DNA of 29,315 nt, from the NCBI GenBank assembly GCA_023460575.1, contig JAEWPQ010000157.1, positions 1 to 29,315 of the forward strand. Direction: 5' to 3'. Made by a program: the position numbers and the translations under genes. Under the pieces are notes generated by a model. The model was not told where the DNA came from and searched no databases. It worked only from the letters and a program-made list of their open reading frames with translations. This stretch comes from Bacillota bacterium. GTDB taxonomy: Bacteria; Bacillota; Clostridia; Lachnospirales; Lachnospiraceae. Each line of letters opens with the position of its first letter. Position 1 is the first letter of the stretch. Positions 15,571 to 23,870 of this stretch are shown in pieces.

Positions 15571-16992
15571 TTATAAAGAGTAGCAGACTTTTCCAGGATT
15601 TAGCAGCATTTTGGGATCAAACGCCATTTTAATTCCTTTCATAAGCTGCAGCTGTTCAGCACCCAGATTCTTCTCTAAGTATTTTACTTTTGCGCTGCCT
15701 ATCCCATGTTCACCGCTTATCAGTCCACCCAGTTCAATGCCCTTTGCGTACACAAGATCCATGAACAGGTCTACACGCTTTATAAATTCTTCCTCTTCTA
15801 AATCATTGGAGCATACATTAATATGAACATTACCGTCACCTGCGTGCCCCGCTGTGCGAACTACCAGCCCCACTTCCTCCTGAAGACCGGTTGCATAATT
15901 CACCAGGTCCGCAATATGGGAAATAGGTACAACTACATCGCACTCATCCATCAGCTTAAAATCTGCCAGAAGGGCTTCTAAACAGGATCCGCGAACCAGC
16001 CATGCATTGCGGAGTCCGTCAGGTGTATCATAGATTATGACATCCAGTGCACCATTTTCAGAGAATACCTCTGCTGCTATCTCAAGAGTGGAATCAAGCT
16101 CCTCCTGGCTGTAACCGTCAAAGGAAACGAGAAGATAAGCACCTGCTGTTTCCCCGTCACAGACTGCCGGGTATACGGTCTTCCCAAGAAATGTCTCAAT
16201 CGCCTGAACATTATCTCTGGTTAAAAACTCCAGCGCCTGAGGATTTAAATTTGCCATCTTTAGCTTTGATACGCAGGAAATACAGGTATCAAGGTCCACA
16301 AAAGGCGCTAACAGACTGACCGTTACTTTCGGCTGCGGAATGATTTTCATGCTCAGTTCTGTGATGATGCCCAGTGTGCCCTCTGCTCCGCACAGCAGAT
16401 TAATCAGACTGTAGCCGGAACAGTTTTTGCTTACTTCCGCTCCCATACGCATGATTTCACCATTTGGCATAACCACTGTCATCGCACGTACATAATCTCT
16501 GGTCGTTCCATATTTGCAGGCACGCATGCCTCCTGCATTGGTGGAGACGTTTCCCCCTACTGTGGCAAACTTTTCACCGGGATCAGGCGGATACAGCATT
16601 CCATGCTTTTGGCAGTCTTCCGCAATGTCGTTTATAAATGCACCTGCCTGAACACGGATAATGAAGTTTTCCAGATCGTATCCCAGAATTTTATTCATCT
16701 TCTGTGTTCCGATTACCACACCTCCCGCGATGGGAACACAGCCGGCGCACAGACCGGAACCCGCTCCTCTTGGTACAAATGGTACATCATTCTCGTAACA
16801 GAGTTTGCAGACTGCCGATACTTCTTCCGTACTTATCGCCTCAACTGCCACATCCGGCTGGTATTTCCCGTAGAATGCCATTTCATCGTGAGAATAATCA
16901 CTGTTCATATCATCGCCGGTAAATACCCGCCCCGGCATGAGTGCTTTCAGCTGTTCTATCATTTCGGCTGTTGGTTTCTTGTATTCCATCAT
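15571..16992 (-). CDS. FAD-dependent 2-hydroxyacid dehydrogenase (GlcD/LctD-like)
   Basis: A 473-residue flavoprotein of the PCMH FAD-binding plus FAD-oxidase C-terminal family. The FAD loop VPRGAGSGLCAG and GGNVSTNAGGMRACKYG are clear (about residues 73-84 and 146-162). The C-terminal metal/substrate residues appear in RTAGHAGDGNVHIN and SGEHGIG. Length and layout match LctD of Acetobacterium woodii, which with an Etf couples lactate oxidation to NAD and reduced ferredoxin. It follows etfB-etfA here, so a similar LDH/Etf complex is likely, acting on D-2-hydroxyacids such as lactate, 2-hydroxyisocaproate or aryl-lactates. Two adjacent ATG codons exist; GGGAGG spacing favours the second (16989). 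No N-terminal Fe-S domain is present, and no GlcF-type subunit is adjacent. Confidence 0.9.
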   Translation of the reverse strand: MMEYKKPTAEMIEQLKALMPGRVFTGDDMNSDYSHDEMAFYGKYQPDVAVEAISTEEVSAVCKLCYENDVPFVPRGAGSGLCAGCVPIAGGVVIGTQKMNKILGYDLENFIIRVQAGAFINDIAEDCQKHGMLYPPDPGEKFATVGGNVSTNAGGMRACKYGTTRDYVRAMTVVMPNGEIMRMGAEVSKNCSGYSLINLLCGAEGTLGIITELSMKIIPQPKVTVSLLAPFVDLDTCISCVSKLKMANLNPQALEFLTRDNVQAIETFLGKTVYPAVCDGETAGAYLLVSFDGYSQEELDSTLEIAAEVFSENGALDVIIYDTPDGLRNAWLVRGSCLEALLADFKLMDECDVVVPISHIADLVNYATGLQEEVGLVVRTAGHAGDGNVHINVCSNDLEEEEFIKRVDLFMDLVYAKGIELGGLISGEHGIGSAKVKYLEKNLGAEQLQLMKGIKMAFDPKMLLNPGKVCYSL

Positions 16993-17013
16993 TTGACCTC
17001 CCTCAAACTATTA

Positions 17014-17961
17014 TTAAGCTTTTCGTGCGCGGATCTCTTCTATCATCAGAGGCAGAATCTCCTCGCATCTTCCTACAATGCTGATATCGGCTACATCGAA
17101 GATCGGGGCATCCTCGTCTTTGTTAATCGCAACGATATAATCAGAGCCAATCATACCGGATACATGCTGCATCGCGCCGGAAATGCCGCATGCAATATAT
17201 AATTTAGGAGAAACAATTTTTCCGGACTGCCCGATCTGGTGTGCTCTTGATACCCATCCCTCTTCCATTGCAGGTCTGGAGGCACCCACTACTCCGCCTA
17301 ATAACTTTGCCAGTTCCTCCACCAGCCCAAAGGTTTGTGCATCACCGCATCCTCTTCCGCCTGCTACAATCACCTCAGCACCTTCCAGATTCACAAGCTC
17401 TGTAATTTCCACTGCGGTCTCCACCAGTTTTGCTTTTACTGCATCCGCTGGAATTTCAATTGATTTTACAGTTATATCACCTGCCTGTGCCGCCTCTGCT
17501 TTTGTAAAGCTTCCGCCCCTCACGGTAGCGACCGCCTTTTTCCCCTCTGCAAACTGCATATCCTCTAAAACTGTTCCGCCGTATGCCGGACGGGTGAAAA
17601 TCAAGCTTTCTCCGTCTTTTCTGATTCCCACCACATCTGTGATACAGCCGGTGTCTAAACGGGCTGCAAGGCGGGGTGCTAAATCCTTTCCGGTCTGTGT
17701 GGCACTCATCAGAATCAGCTCACTCTGAGTATCGGCTGCCGCCGAAACAAGTGCTGCTAAAACGGTATCCTGGCATACCGCCTCCGTATCAAGTACCAAT
17801 ACCGGAATTCCATAGCGGCTGACTTCTTTTGCGCTGTCTTCACAGTCTTTGCCGATCAGAACAGCTGTTCCTTCTCCTAAGTCCTTTGCTTCATGAATGA
17901 GTTCCAGAAAGCCATTTAAAGGTTTGTTATTCTTTATTTCAATATAAACCAGCGTTTTCAT
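17014..17961 (-). CDS. etfA: Electron transfer flavoprotein alpha subunit (no ferredoxin domain)
   Basis: A 315-residue EtfA starting MKTLVYIEIKNNKP. I chose the ATG at 17961 because AAGGAGG lies 8 bases upstream; an in-frame ATG at 17991 would overlap the end of etfB and has no ribosome site. The C-terminal FAD domain shows GASRPAMEEGW, HQIGQSG, YIACGISGAMQHVSGM and INKDEDAPIFDVAD. Unlike the other EtfA in the window (4753-5931) it has no N-terminal [4Fe-4S] domain. It pairs with the EtfB 13 bp upstream and probably serves the GlcD-like dehydrogenase encoded just downstream and/or the acyl-CoA dehydrogenase at the head of the operon. Confidence 0.93.
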   Translation of the reverse strand: MKTLVYIEIKNNKPLNGFLELIHEAKDLGEGTAVLIGKDCEDSAKEVSRYGIPVLVLDTEAVCQDTVLAALVSAAADTQSELILMSATQTGKDLAPRLAARLDTGCITDVVGIRKDGESLIFTRPAYGGTVLEDMQFAEGKKAVATVRGGSFTKAEAAQAGDITVKSIEIPADAVKAKLVETAVEITELVNLEGAEVIVAGGRGCGDAQTFGLVEELAKLLGGVVGASRPAMEEGWVSRAHQIGQSGKIVSPKLYIACGISGAMQHVSGMIGSDYIVAINKDEDAPIFDVADISIVGRCEEILPLMIEEIRARKA

Positions 17962-17974
17962 CTTTTCTGCCTCC

Positions 17975-18751
17975 TTACAGCACTTTATCATCAGCCATCA
18001 GCGCAATAGCTCTGGCAACTGCATCCACGGCATTTTTTTCCTGTATCTTTACACCGGCCTCACGCTTTACAGGCTCTGAGTAGCTAATGCATTTTACTGC
18101 GGGCTGCACTGGGGACAGGGTATCTGTAAAATATGGAATAACTGCTTTTCTGGCAGCCATCTTGCTTTTCAGATTGGGGTAACGAGGGTCATATTCCGGT
18201 TTTGCCACGGTTACTACAGCGGGACTGAATACTTCATAGCTGGCAGAGCCTTCTTCTGTTTCCTGCCTGGCACAAAGACCTGCTTCGGCTGGTTTTACAT
18301 CAATTACGCTTGAGACAAATGAAAAATTCAGTTTCTCTGCCAGCATGGCGCCTACCTGAGAACTGATCTCATCCGTGGATTCCTTTCCGCACATAATGAG
18401 GTCAAAGCTTTCGCCTACGGTTTCTTCTGTTTTTTTCACCAGCTCAGCAAGTCCTGCGGCAACTGCACTCTCATCCGCATCAGCAGTGGAGGGAGCATAA
18501 ATATAAGCCTCATTTGCACCGACAGCAATCATCTGCACCATGCTGGGGCGGACCTCTTCTTCTGCTCCGATCGTTGCAACCACAACCCTGCCTCCATGAT
18601 TTTCACAGAGACGTACTGCCATTTCCACCGCATAGGTATCGAATGCATTCACAACCTTATCAATTCCCTCCAATGCAGGTTTTCCATTCTCTCCTAAATG
18701 AACCTTTGCAAAATCATCAGGAACCTGTTTTACACATACTAAGATATTCAT
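17975..18751 (-). CDS. etfB: Electron transfer flavoprotein beta subunit, divergent type
   Basis: A 258-residue EtfB beginning MNILVCVKQVPDDFAKVHLG. Family segments are VNAFDTYAVEMAVRL, VVATIGAEEEVRPSM, MCGKESTDEISSQVGAMLAEKL and VVTVAKPEYDPRYPNL. It differs from the bifurcating-type EtfB at 5953-6738: the MGPP loop reads IGAE here and the GRQAIDGDTAQVGP segment reads GKESTDEISSQVG. This implies a different Etf subgroup, possibly non-bifurcating or with altered NADH binding; that is inference. It lies 17 bp after the acyl-CoA dehydrogenase and 13 bp before its alpha partner. Confidence 0.93.
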   Translation of the reverse strand: MNILVCVKQVPDDFAKVHLGENGKPALEGIDKVVNAFDTYAVEMAVRLCENHGGRVVVATIGAEEEVRPSMVQMIAVGANEAYIYAPSTADADESAVAAGLAELVKKTEETVGESFDLIMCGKESTDEISSQVGAMLAEKLNFSFVSSVIDVKPAEAGLCARQETEEGSASYEVFSPAVVTVAKPEYDPRYPNLKSKMAARKAVIPYFTDTLSPVQPAVKCISYSEPVKREAGVKIQEKNAVDAVARAIALMADDKVL

Positions 18752-18768
18752 TATTAGTTACCCCTTTC

Positions 18769-19908
18769 TCAAATCTTGCCGATCACCGATCTGCCTACTA
18801 CCATACGCTGAATCTCATTGGTTCCCTCAAAAATCTGGAATATTTTAGCATCACGCATGAGTTTTTCAACTGGATATTCGCGGCTGTAACCGTAACCTCC
18901 CAGGATCTGGACCGCATCAATCGATGTCTGCATAACAGAATCTCCTGCAAAGCATTTTGCTTCTGCTGATTCCTTACTGAATGGCAGGCCTTTGTCAGCC
19001 AGCGTCAATGCATGTACAATTAACTGCCGGGAAGCTTCCGTACGGATCTCCATATCAGCCATTTTAAACTGGATTGCCTGGTTTTTACCAATAGGGGCTC
19101 CGAACTGAACACGCTGGCGAGCGTAAGCAGCCGCTTCATCGATACAACGTTTTGCTACTCCCACTCCGATCACAGCACACCAGATACGGGCAAGATCCAG
19201 AGTCTTCATTGCTGTAACAAAGCCGGTGCCTTCTTCTCCCAGAAGATTTTCAGCCGGAATTCTCACTTCATCAAGCACAAGGTCGCTTGTGGTCGATGTA
19301 CGTACACCCATCTTGTTTTCATGGTTGCCCACGCTGAGTCCGGGAGTTTCCTTATATACCAGAAATGCGGACATTCCCCTGGTTCCTTTTGTTTTATCCG
19401 TCATAGCAGTGACAACAAAGAAATCAGCCACACTTGCATTGGTGATAAAGCATTTCCGTCCGTTAAGAACGTACTCATCGCCCTCTCTCACTGCAGTGGT
19501 TTTTCCATTTGATGCATCGCAGCCGGCATCCGGTTCTGTAAGTGCAAACGCCCCATAGCCGCCATTGACAATAATTTCACAGCATTTCTTCTTCTGCTCT
19601 TCATTACCGGAAATCAGAACCGGTTTTAATGCCAGACCATTTCCATTCATGGTTACCGCAAAGCCTGCGTCTGCCCATGCCATCTGCTCTACCAGAGCTG
19701 CCTGAGTAATATGATCCAGTCCAAGACCGCCGTATTCTTCCGGAACATCCATCATGTGCAGCTGCATTTCCTGCGCCTGTTCATAGATCGGACGAGGCCA
19801 TTCTCCCGAAACATCATACTCCTTGATCTGTTCTTTTACTTCTTTCTCACAAAATTCCCTTACATCCCTAAGAAGATCCTGTGCTTCCTCACCAATTATA
19901 TATCCCAT
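18769..19908 (-). CDS. Acyl-CoA dehydrogenase, second copy
   Basis: A 379-residue FAD acyl-CoA dehydrogenase. It has FALTEPDAGCDASNG at the FAD/substrate site, RVQFGAPIGKNQAIQFK, and QILGGYGYSREYPVEKLMRDAK followed by IFEGTNEIQR, with Glu361 as the expected catalytic base. It is the same length as, but clearly different in sequence from, the enzyme at 6757-7896, so the pair is not a recent duplication. It opens the etfB-etfA-glcD operon and is preceded by AGGAGG and by a TTGTCGACAA operator only 20 bp upstream. It may reduce a different enoyl-CoA, or oxidise an acyl-CoA, using the divergent Etf. Confidence 0.93.
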   Translation of the reverse strand: MGYIIGEEAQDLLRDVREFCEKEVKEQIKEYDVSGEWPRPIYEQAQEMQLHMMDVPEEYGGLGLDHITQAALVEQMAWADAGFAVTMNGNGLALKPVLISGNEEQKKKCCEIIVNGGYGAFALTEPDAGCDASNGKTTAVREGDEYVLNGRKCFITNASVADFFVVTAMTDKTKGTRGMSAFLVYKETPGLSVGNHENKMGVRTSTTSDLVLDEVRIPAENLLGEEGTGFVTAMKTLDLARIWCAVIGVGVAKRCIDEAAAYARQRVQFGAPIGKNQAIQFKMADMEIRTEASRQLIVHALTLADKGLPFSKESAEAKCFAGDSVMQTSIDAVQILGGYGYSREYPVEKLMRDAKIFQIFEGTNEIQRMVVGRSVIGKI

Positions 19909-19921
19909 GAATGTCCTCCTG

Positions 19922-19937
19922 GTCGACTTGTCGACAA
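19922..19937. promoter_or_regulatory. TTGTCGACAA operator before the acyl-CoA dehydrogenase/Etf/GlcD operon
   Basis: TTGTCGACAA at 19928-19937, followed toward the gene by a second GTCGAC at 19922-19927, so two GTCGAC cores are 8 bp apart. It ends 13 bp before the start codon and abuts the AGGAGG ribosome site. The distal copy seen at the other two operons is not visible here, and I cannot assign -35/-10 boxes with confidence. Confidence 0.7.
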
Positions 19938-19969
19938 ATTAAATTTTTAACATACTTTTGAAACTGAAT

Positions 19970-20009
19970 AAAAGCATCCAAAGAGCAGATGCTCCTTTCG
20001 AATGCTTTT
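19970..20009 (-). terminator. Rho-independent terminator of the oxidoreductase/Ptb/Buk operon
   Basis: An outer perfect 8-bp stem (AAAAGCAT 19970-19977 with ATGCTTTT 20002-20009) encloses an inner stem AGAGCA/TGCTC. It starts 14 bp after the stop of the hydrolase-membrane fusion gene. On the minus strand it ends in CTTTTATT. It separates this operon from the operator and start of the acyl-CoA dehydrogenase operon. Confidence 0.75.
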
Positions 20010-20022
20010 ATCCATAATGAAA

Positions 20023-21831
20023 TTACCGAACCAACGTAAAGCTTGCTGTTGTGATAAAGCCTGCAAACATACAGCACATTGCAAGACCTGGCCAGATTGT
20101 TCCGCTCTTACGATACAGATAGGTAATAACCGCATTCATTGTTCCCATCATAAAGCAGTATCCAAATGCGAAATCCAATGCACCTACAGAGGTATTCTTT
20201 CCTGTGCCGTAAAGATCCATCTGAGGAATAATCGTCTGACCGGTTCCGATAATCAAACTTCCGCCATACTGAAGTGTCAGCAGGATTGCCAGGCAGGCAG
20301 CAGATATCAACAGATTTACTAAAACAGCAACAAACATATCTCTTTTTTCGTTTCCTGTTTCCGGAAGACGTCTTGTCACAAGCATGCCCATACCGCCGGT
20401 GATCATTGCAAAGAAGATGATACAAATATATGGAATTGCACGAACAAACCTCATATGGTTTACACGAAGCATTGTAGCAATATTCCAGAACTGATAAGTT
20501 ACTCCGGCAAAGCCTTCAATTGCTGCAAGCCAGATTAAAACAATCCCTACAACCAAAGATCCCATAATAAAAGATCTTATTACACGGGTCCAGACAAATT
20601 TTTCTTCCCCTTCTGCCCCAAGTGCCAGATCGCAAAACGGAATCTTTCTTCCTTCTTTTTTAGCTTTCTGAACGTTAAAGAACAAAGTTACAACGGAGAT
20701 CATGCCGAGAACGACTAACCAGCCCATAATACCGTTTAAGTTCGTTGATGTAAATATTTTGCTGTTTGCAGTCCACATCATTACATATGCAGAAACAGGA
20801 ACGAATAAAACGGTTGGAATGGCAATATCCATGAAGATTCTCATTCCAAGCTTCTTGCCTCTCAAACCCTTATTCTGTGGTACAGGAGCTTTCATTACTG
20901 CAAAGAATGGATTATACATTAATAAATCAGCCATAAATGCAATAAATAAAATCACACAGATTGCACAGGCAAGACTTACTGCCTGCTGAGGCAGCCATAC
21001 CAGATCGGTAGAAGCCAGTTTGATCGGAGCTTCTGAGAACAGTTCAATATCTTCAATGATATAGGTAATTGTCTGTCCGCTGATATTACCGGTCTGATGA
21101 AGGGCATCATTTACCATATCGTAACGGAAAACGTTGCCGTTTCCATAATCATAAGTCTTATTGTACTGTACATTCTCCGGTAATCCGAAGGCAGTTGTTA
21201 TGTATTTTTCATTTGCTGCCGGATCGCCAATAAAGTTATAATCATACTGATCTGCTTTTGCCTTGATCATACCGTAATTGCAATCCAGATTGACCGGCTG
21301 ATTTTTAGTGGTCATCTGTACCATAAACGGACCGAATACGGTTACCACGCCGTTAACAAGTTCCGGATGCTTCTGCTGGGAATACAGCGTAGTCGCACAG
21401 CCTGCAGAATATCCAACAATATTTAAGTTTGCCTTATCAACAAACGGAAGATTACCTACATACTGTAAAACGCTGGCTCCCTGCTCTTCACGGCTGTTTA
21501 CATCAGATTCCCCGCCTCCGGAAAGGTCCGGGCTGAATACAACGTATCCGCGTCTTGCAAGTTCCATGCTCCAGGTATCATTGCTGTGAGCATGATTGGA
21601 ACGACCATGAAAAATAACAACTGTTGGAAGCGGTTTTTCATTTGATGCATTTTTAGGAACATAGGAAATACCGCTGATCTTTGTTCCATTATCGCCCTGA
21701 ATGTTAAAGCGGCTGATTTTTACAGCTCCCCAATTTGACTGGATCCCCCACAATAAGACAGTCAGAACTACCAGCAACAAAGAAACAGCTAAGACTTTTC
21801 TTAGAGCTTTACTTTCATTTTCCGTTTTCAT
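20023..21831 (-). CDS. Alpha/beta-hydrolase fused to a polytopic membrane domain
   Basis: A 602-residue protein. A membrane anchor (about residues 12-30) is followed by an alpha/beta-hydrolase domain (about 35-270) with the oxyanion-region HGRSNH (75-80), PDLSGGGES, and the nucleophile elbow GYSAG with Ser142. The likely topology puts this domain outside the cell. The C-terminal half (about 285-600) has around eight further hydrophobic segments of no family I recognise. It is the last gene of the operon with 2-oxoacid oxidoreductase, Ptb and Buk, 26 bp after buk, with AGGAGA before the ATG. It might release a hydroxyacid or amino acid from an ester or peptide and pass it inward, or be a sensor or transporter accessory. 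The function is unknown. Confidence 0.8.
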   Translation of the reverse strand: MKTENESKALRKVLAVSLLLVVLTVLLWGIQSNWGAVKISRFNIQGDNGTKISGISYVPKNASNEKPLPTVVIFHGRSNHAHSNDTWSMELARRGYVVFSPDLSGGGESDVNSREEQGASVLQYVGNLPFVDKANLNIVGYSAGCATTLYSQQKHPELVNGVVTVFGPFMVQMTTKNQPVNLDCNYGMIKAKADQYDYNFIGDPAANEKYITTAFGLPENVQYNKTYDYGNGNVFRYDMVNDALHQTGNISGQTITYIIEDIELFSEAPIKLASTDLVWLPQQAVSLACAICVILFIAFMADLLMYNPFFAVMKAPVPQNKGLRGKKLGMRIFMDIAIPTVLFVPVSAYVMMWTANSKIFTSTNLNGIMGWLVVLGMISVVTLFFNVQKAKKEGRKIPFCDLALGAEGEEKFVWTRVIRSFIMGSLVVGIVLIWLAAIEGFAGVTYQFWNIATMLRVNHMRFVRAIPYICIIFFAMITGGMGMLVTRRLPETGNEKRDMFVAVLVNLLISAACLAILLTLQYGGSLIIGTGQTIIPQMDLYGTGKNTSVGALDFAFGYCFMMGTMNAVITYLYRKSGTIWPGLAMCCMFAGFITTASFTLVR

Positions 21832-21857
21832 ACTTTTTCTCCTAATTTAAGTATTTA

Positions 21858-22928
21858 TTAGTCAGGCATCAAAACCTTCGCCTGTTCTTCTCCCCGCATG
21901 ACTCTTACAACCCCCTGCGCAAGAGACTTCATTTCATTCTCTCCGGGTATTAATTCAACTGGCCCAAGGAAACTAATCCGCTCTTTTACCAGATCTGTGA
22001 ACATTTTGGAATAAGCCAGTCCTCCGGTCAGGATGATATAATCAATTTTTCCATTTACCGATGGAGCAATTTTTGCAATATTTTTGGCAACTGCCAATGC
22101 CATTGCAGCAAACATCATTCTCGCTTCCTGGTTTCCTTCCTCTGCCATTGCTTCCACCTCACGCATATCGGAAGTTCCGAAGTAGGAAACCATGCCCCCT
22201 TTTCTCTGCAGCTGCTTCATCAGTTCTTCCTTCGTATACATTCCGCTGTATGCCATGTTTACAATAGAATATACAGGCATTCCACCGGCACGTTCCGGAG
22301 AGAAAGGACCTTCTTCATCCATGATCATATCAATCATTTTTCCGCCGCTGTGAAGGTTAATTGTAATTCCGCCTCCTAAATGAGCTACAATGATATTCGT
22401 ATCAGGATAACTGATTTCTTTGTCTCTGCAAAGCTTTAAAGCCGCTGCTCTTGTGTTTAAATTATGGCCTCTGGCTGGTCTGCGGATTCCTTTTAAACCT
22501 GTAATTGTATTAATGGGGAGCATTTCATCTACGGTCAGTGCATCATACGTATATGCCTTAACTCCGATTTCACGGGCAAATATAAGAGCTATGGCAGCGC
22601 CTACGTTTGATGCATGCTGGTCCACCGGACGATAGTGAAGGCAGTCTACCATGTAATCATTGACTTCATAAGCACCGGAGCTTACCGGAGGCATGCATCC
22701 GCCTCTGGATACAATTGCCTGAAAAGTATCTAATGCATCTCCATGCTTTTCCATACATTTCAGAATTAAATCCTTTCGCATATCCAGCTGGTCAAATACA
22801 GTTGGAAAAACCTTAATTTCTTCCAGACTGTGATTGATGCTTTCAACCCACACCTCATCATTTCCATCGTATACCGCTATTTTAGTAGATGTAGAGCCAG
22901 GATTTATTACTAATATTTTCTCTGCCAT
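21858..22928 (-). CDS. buk: Butyrate kinase / branched-chain fatty acid kinase
   Basis: A 356-residue acetokinase-family (ASKHA fold) enzyme that converts acyl-phosphate and ADP to the free acid and ATP. The N-terminal phosphate loop ILVINPGSTSTKIAVYDG, IVAHLGGGITINLHSGG, and IILTGGLAYSKMFTDLV are diagnostic, and the length is typical of Buk. It lies 12 bp after ptb. In this context the acyl group is whatever the 2-oxoacid oxidoreductase makes (isovaleryl, isobutyryl, butyryl or similar), and this is the ATP-yielding step of the oxidative branch. GGAGGG precedes the ATG. Confidence 0.95.
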   Translation of the reverse strand: MAEKILVINPGSTSTKIAVYDGNDEVWVESINHSLEEIKVFPTVFDQLDMRKDLILKCMEKHGDALDTFQAIVSRGGCMPPVSSGAYEVNDYMVDCLHYRPVDQHASNVGAAIALIFAREIGVKAYTYDALTVDEMLPINTITGLKGIRRPARGHNLNTRAAALKLCRDKEISYPDTNIIVAHLGGGITINLHSGGKMIDMIMDEEGPFSPERAGGMPVYSIVNMAYSGMYTKEELMKQLQRKGGMVSYFGTSDMREVEAMAEEGNQEARMMFAAMALAVAKNIAKIAPSVNGKIDYIILTGGLAYSKMFTDLVKERISFLGPVELIPGENEMKSLAQGVVRVMRGEEQAKVLMPD

Positions 22929-22940
22929 TATGCCCTCCTT

Positions 22941-23849
22941 CTAGTTTGCTGCCGCTGCTGAAACTACAATTGATAAGTACTTTTCTTCTGCTGAAGATCC
23001 CCTGGAAGTTAATACGATTGGACACTTTGCCCCTACTATAAACCCTGCCAGTCTGGCTTTACAGGTACACGCAAGCATCTTACCCATAATATTGCCTGCA
23101 TGAATGTTTGGCGCAACCAGTACATCCACATCTCCCGCAATTTTACTGTCCAGTCCTTTGAACCTGGCAATCTCCTGATCCACCGCGCAGTCATAGGAAA
23201 TCGGACCTTCCACGATACAGTTTTTGATCTCACCTCTTTCATTCATATCCTGAAGTTCTCTTGCTTCTATGGTCTCAGGCATCTTGGGATTAACCTTTTC
23301 GATACATGCCAGTACACCCACCTTCGGACAATCATAGCCCATGGAACGAAGAGTTTCCACCGTGTTTTCGATGATCCCTTTTTTCTGTTCCAATGTCGGA
23401 TAAGTAACCATTCCCCCGTCTACCGGAAGTAAAATCTTATGATAACCTGGAATGTCGAACATGGTGAAGTGAGACATGATGCCTCCTTCTTTTCCAAGTC
23501 CGTTTTCCTTGTTCACAACTGCTTTTAAAATAACGCCTGTATCTACCTTACCTTTCATGAGAAAGTCGGCCTTTCCCTCTCTCACCAGGGAAACTGCCTT
23601 TTCACACGCTTCTTTTTCATCGGCAATATGGTAGATATCTTCTTCCGGTACATTCTCTCCAAGTTTTTTCAAGACATCCATAATAACTGGTTTATCCCCA
23701 ACCAGTACCGGAACTATAATCCCTTCTTTTCTTGCATGGAGTACAGCCTCCAGTGTATGTTCATCACCGGCCACAGCTACCGCCATACGCTTGCGGGTGG
23801 GAGCCCCCTTTACCTTATCAATCAACTCATCAAAATTATGAAATACCAT
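22941..23849 (-). CDS. ptb: Phosphate butyryltransferase (acyl-CoA:phosphate acyltransferase)
   Basis: A 302-residue Ptb of usual length. Segments FLMKGKVDTGVILKAVVN, LLPVDGGMVTYPTLEQK, VLVAPNIHAGNIMGKML and VLTSRGSSAEEKYLS mark the PTA/PTB family. It swaps CoA of an acyl-CoA for phosphate; the acyl-phosphate is then used by butyrate kinase encoded 12 bp downstream. It follows the gamma subunit of the oxidoreductase by 21 bp, so oxidative decarboxylation and substrate-level phosphorylation are encoded as one unit. AAGGAGG precedes the start. Confidence 0.95.
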   Translation of the reverse strand: MVFHNFDELIDKVKGAPTRKRMAVAVAGDEHTLEAVLHARKEGIIVPVLVGDKPVIMDVLKKLGENVPEEDIYHIADEKEACEKAVSLVREGKADFLMKGKVDTGVILKAVVNKENGLGKEGGIMSHFTMFDIPGYHKILLPVDGGMVTYPTLEQKKGIIENTVETLRSMGYDCPKVGVLACIEKVNPKMPETIEARELQDMNERGEIKNCIVEGPISYDCAVDQEIARFKGLDSKIAGDVDVLVAPNIHAGNIMGKMLACTCKARLAGFIVGAKCPIVLTSRGSSAEEKYLSIVVSAAAAN

Positions 23850-23870
23850 TGTGTCCTCCTTGAAGATTTC

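Noticed and set aside
16603..17202. 199-codon plus-strand open frame across the start of the GlcD-like gene and the end of etfA
   Set aside because: It lies opposite two well-recognised genes, has no family signature and no ribosome site; it is a shadow frame.
17183..17728. 181-codon plus-strand open frame opposite etfA
   Set aside because: Composition (Ser/Pro/Thr-rich) is typical of an antisense shadow and the opposite frame is a clear EtfA.
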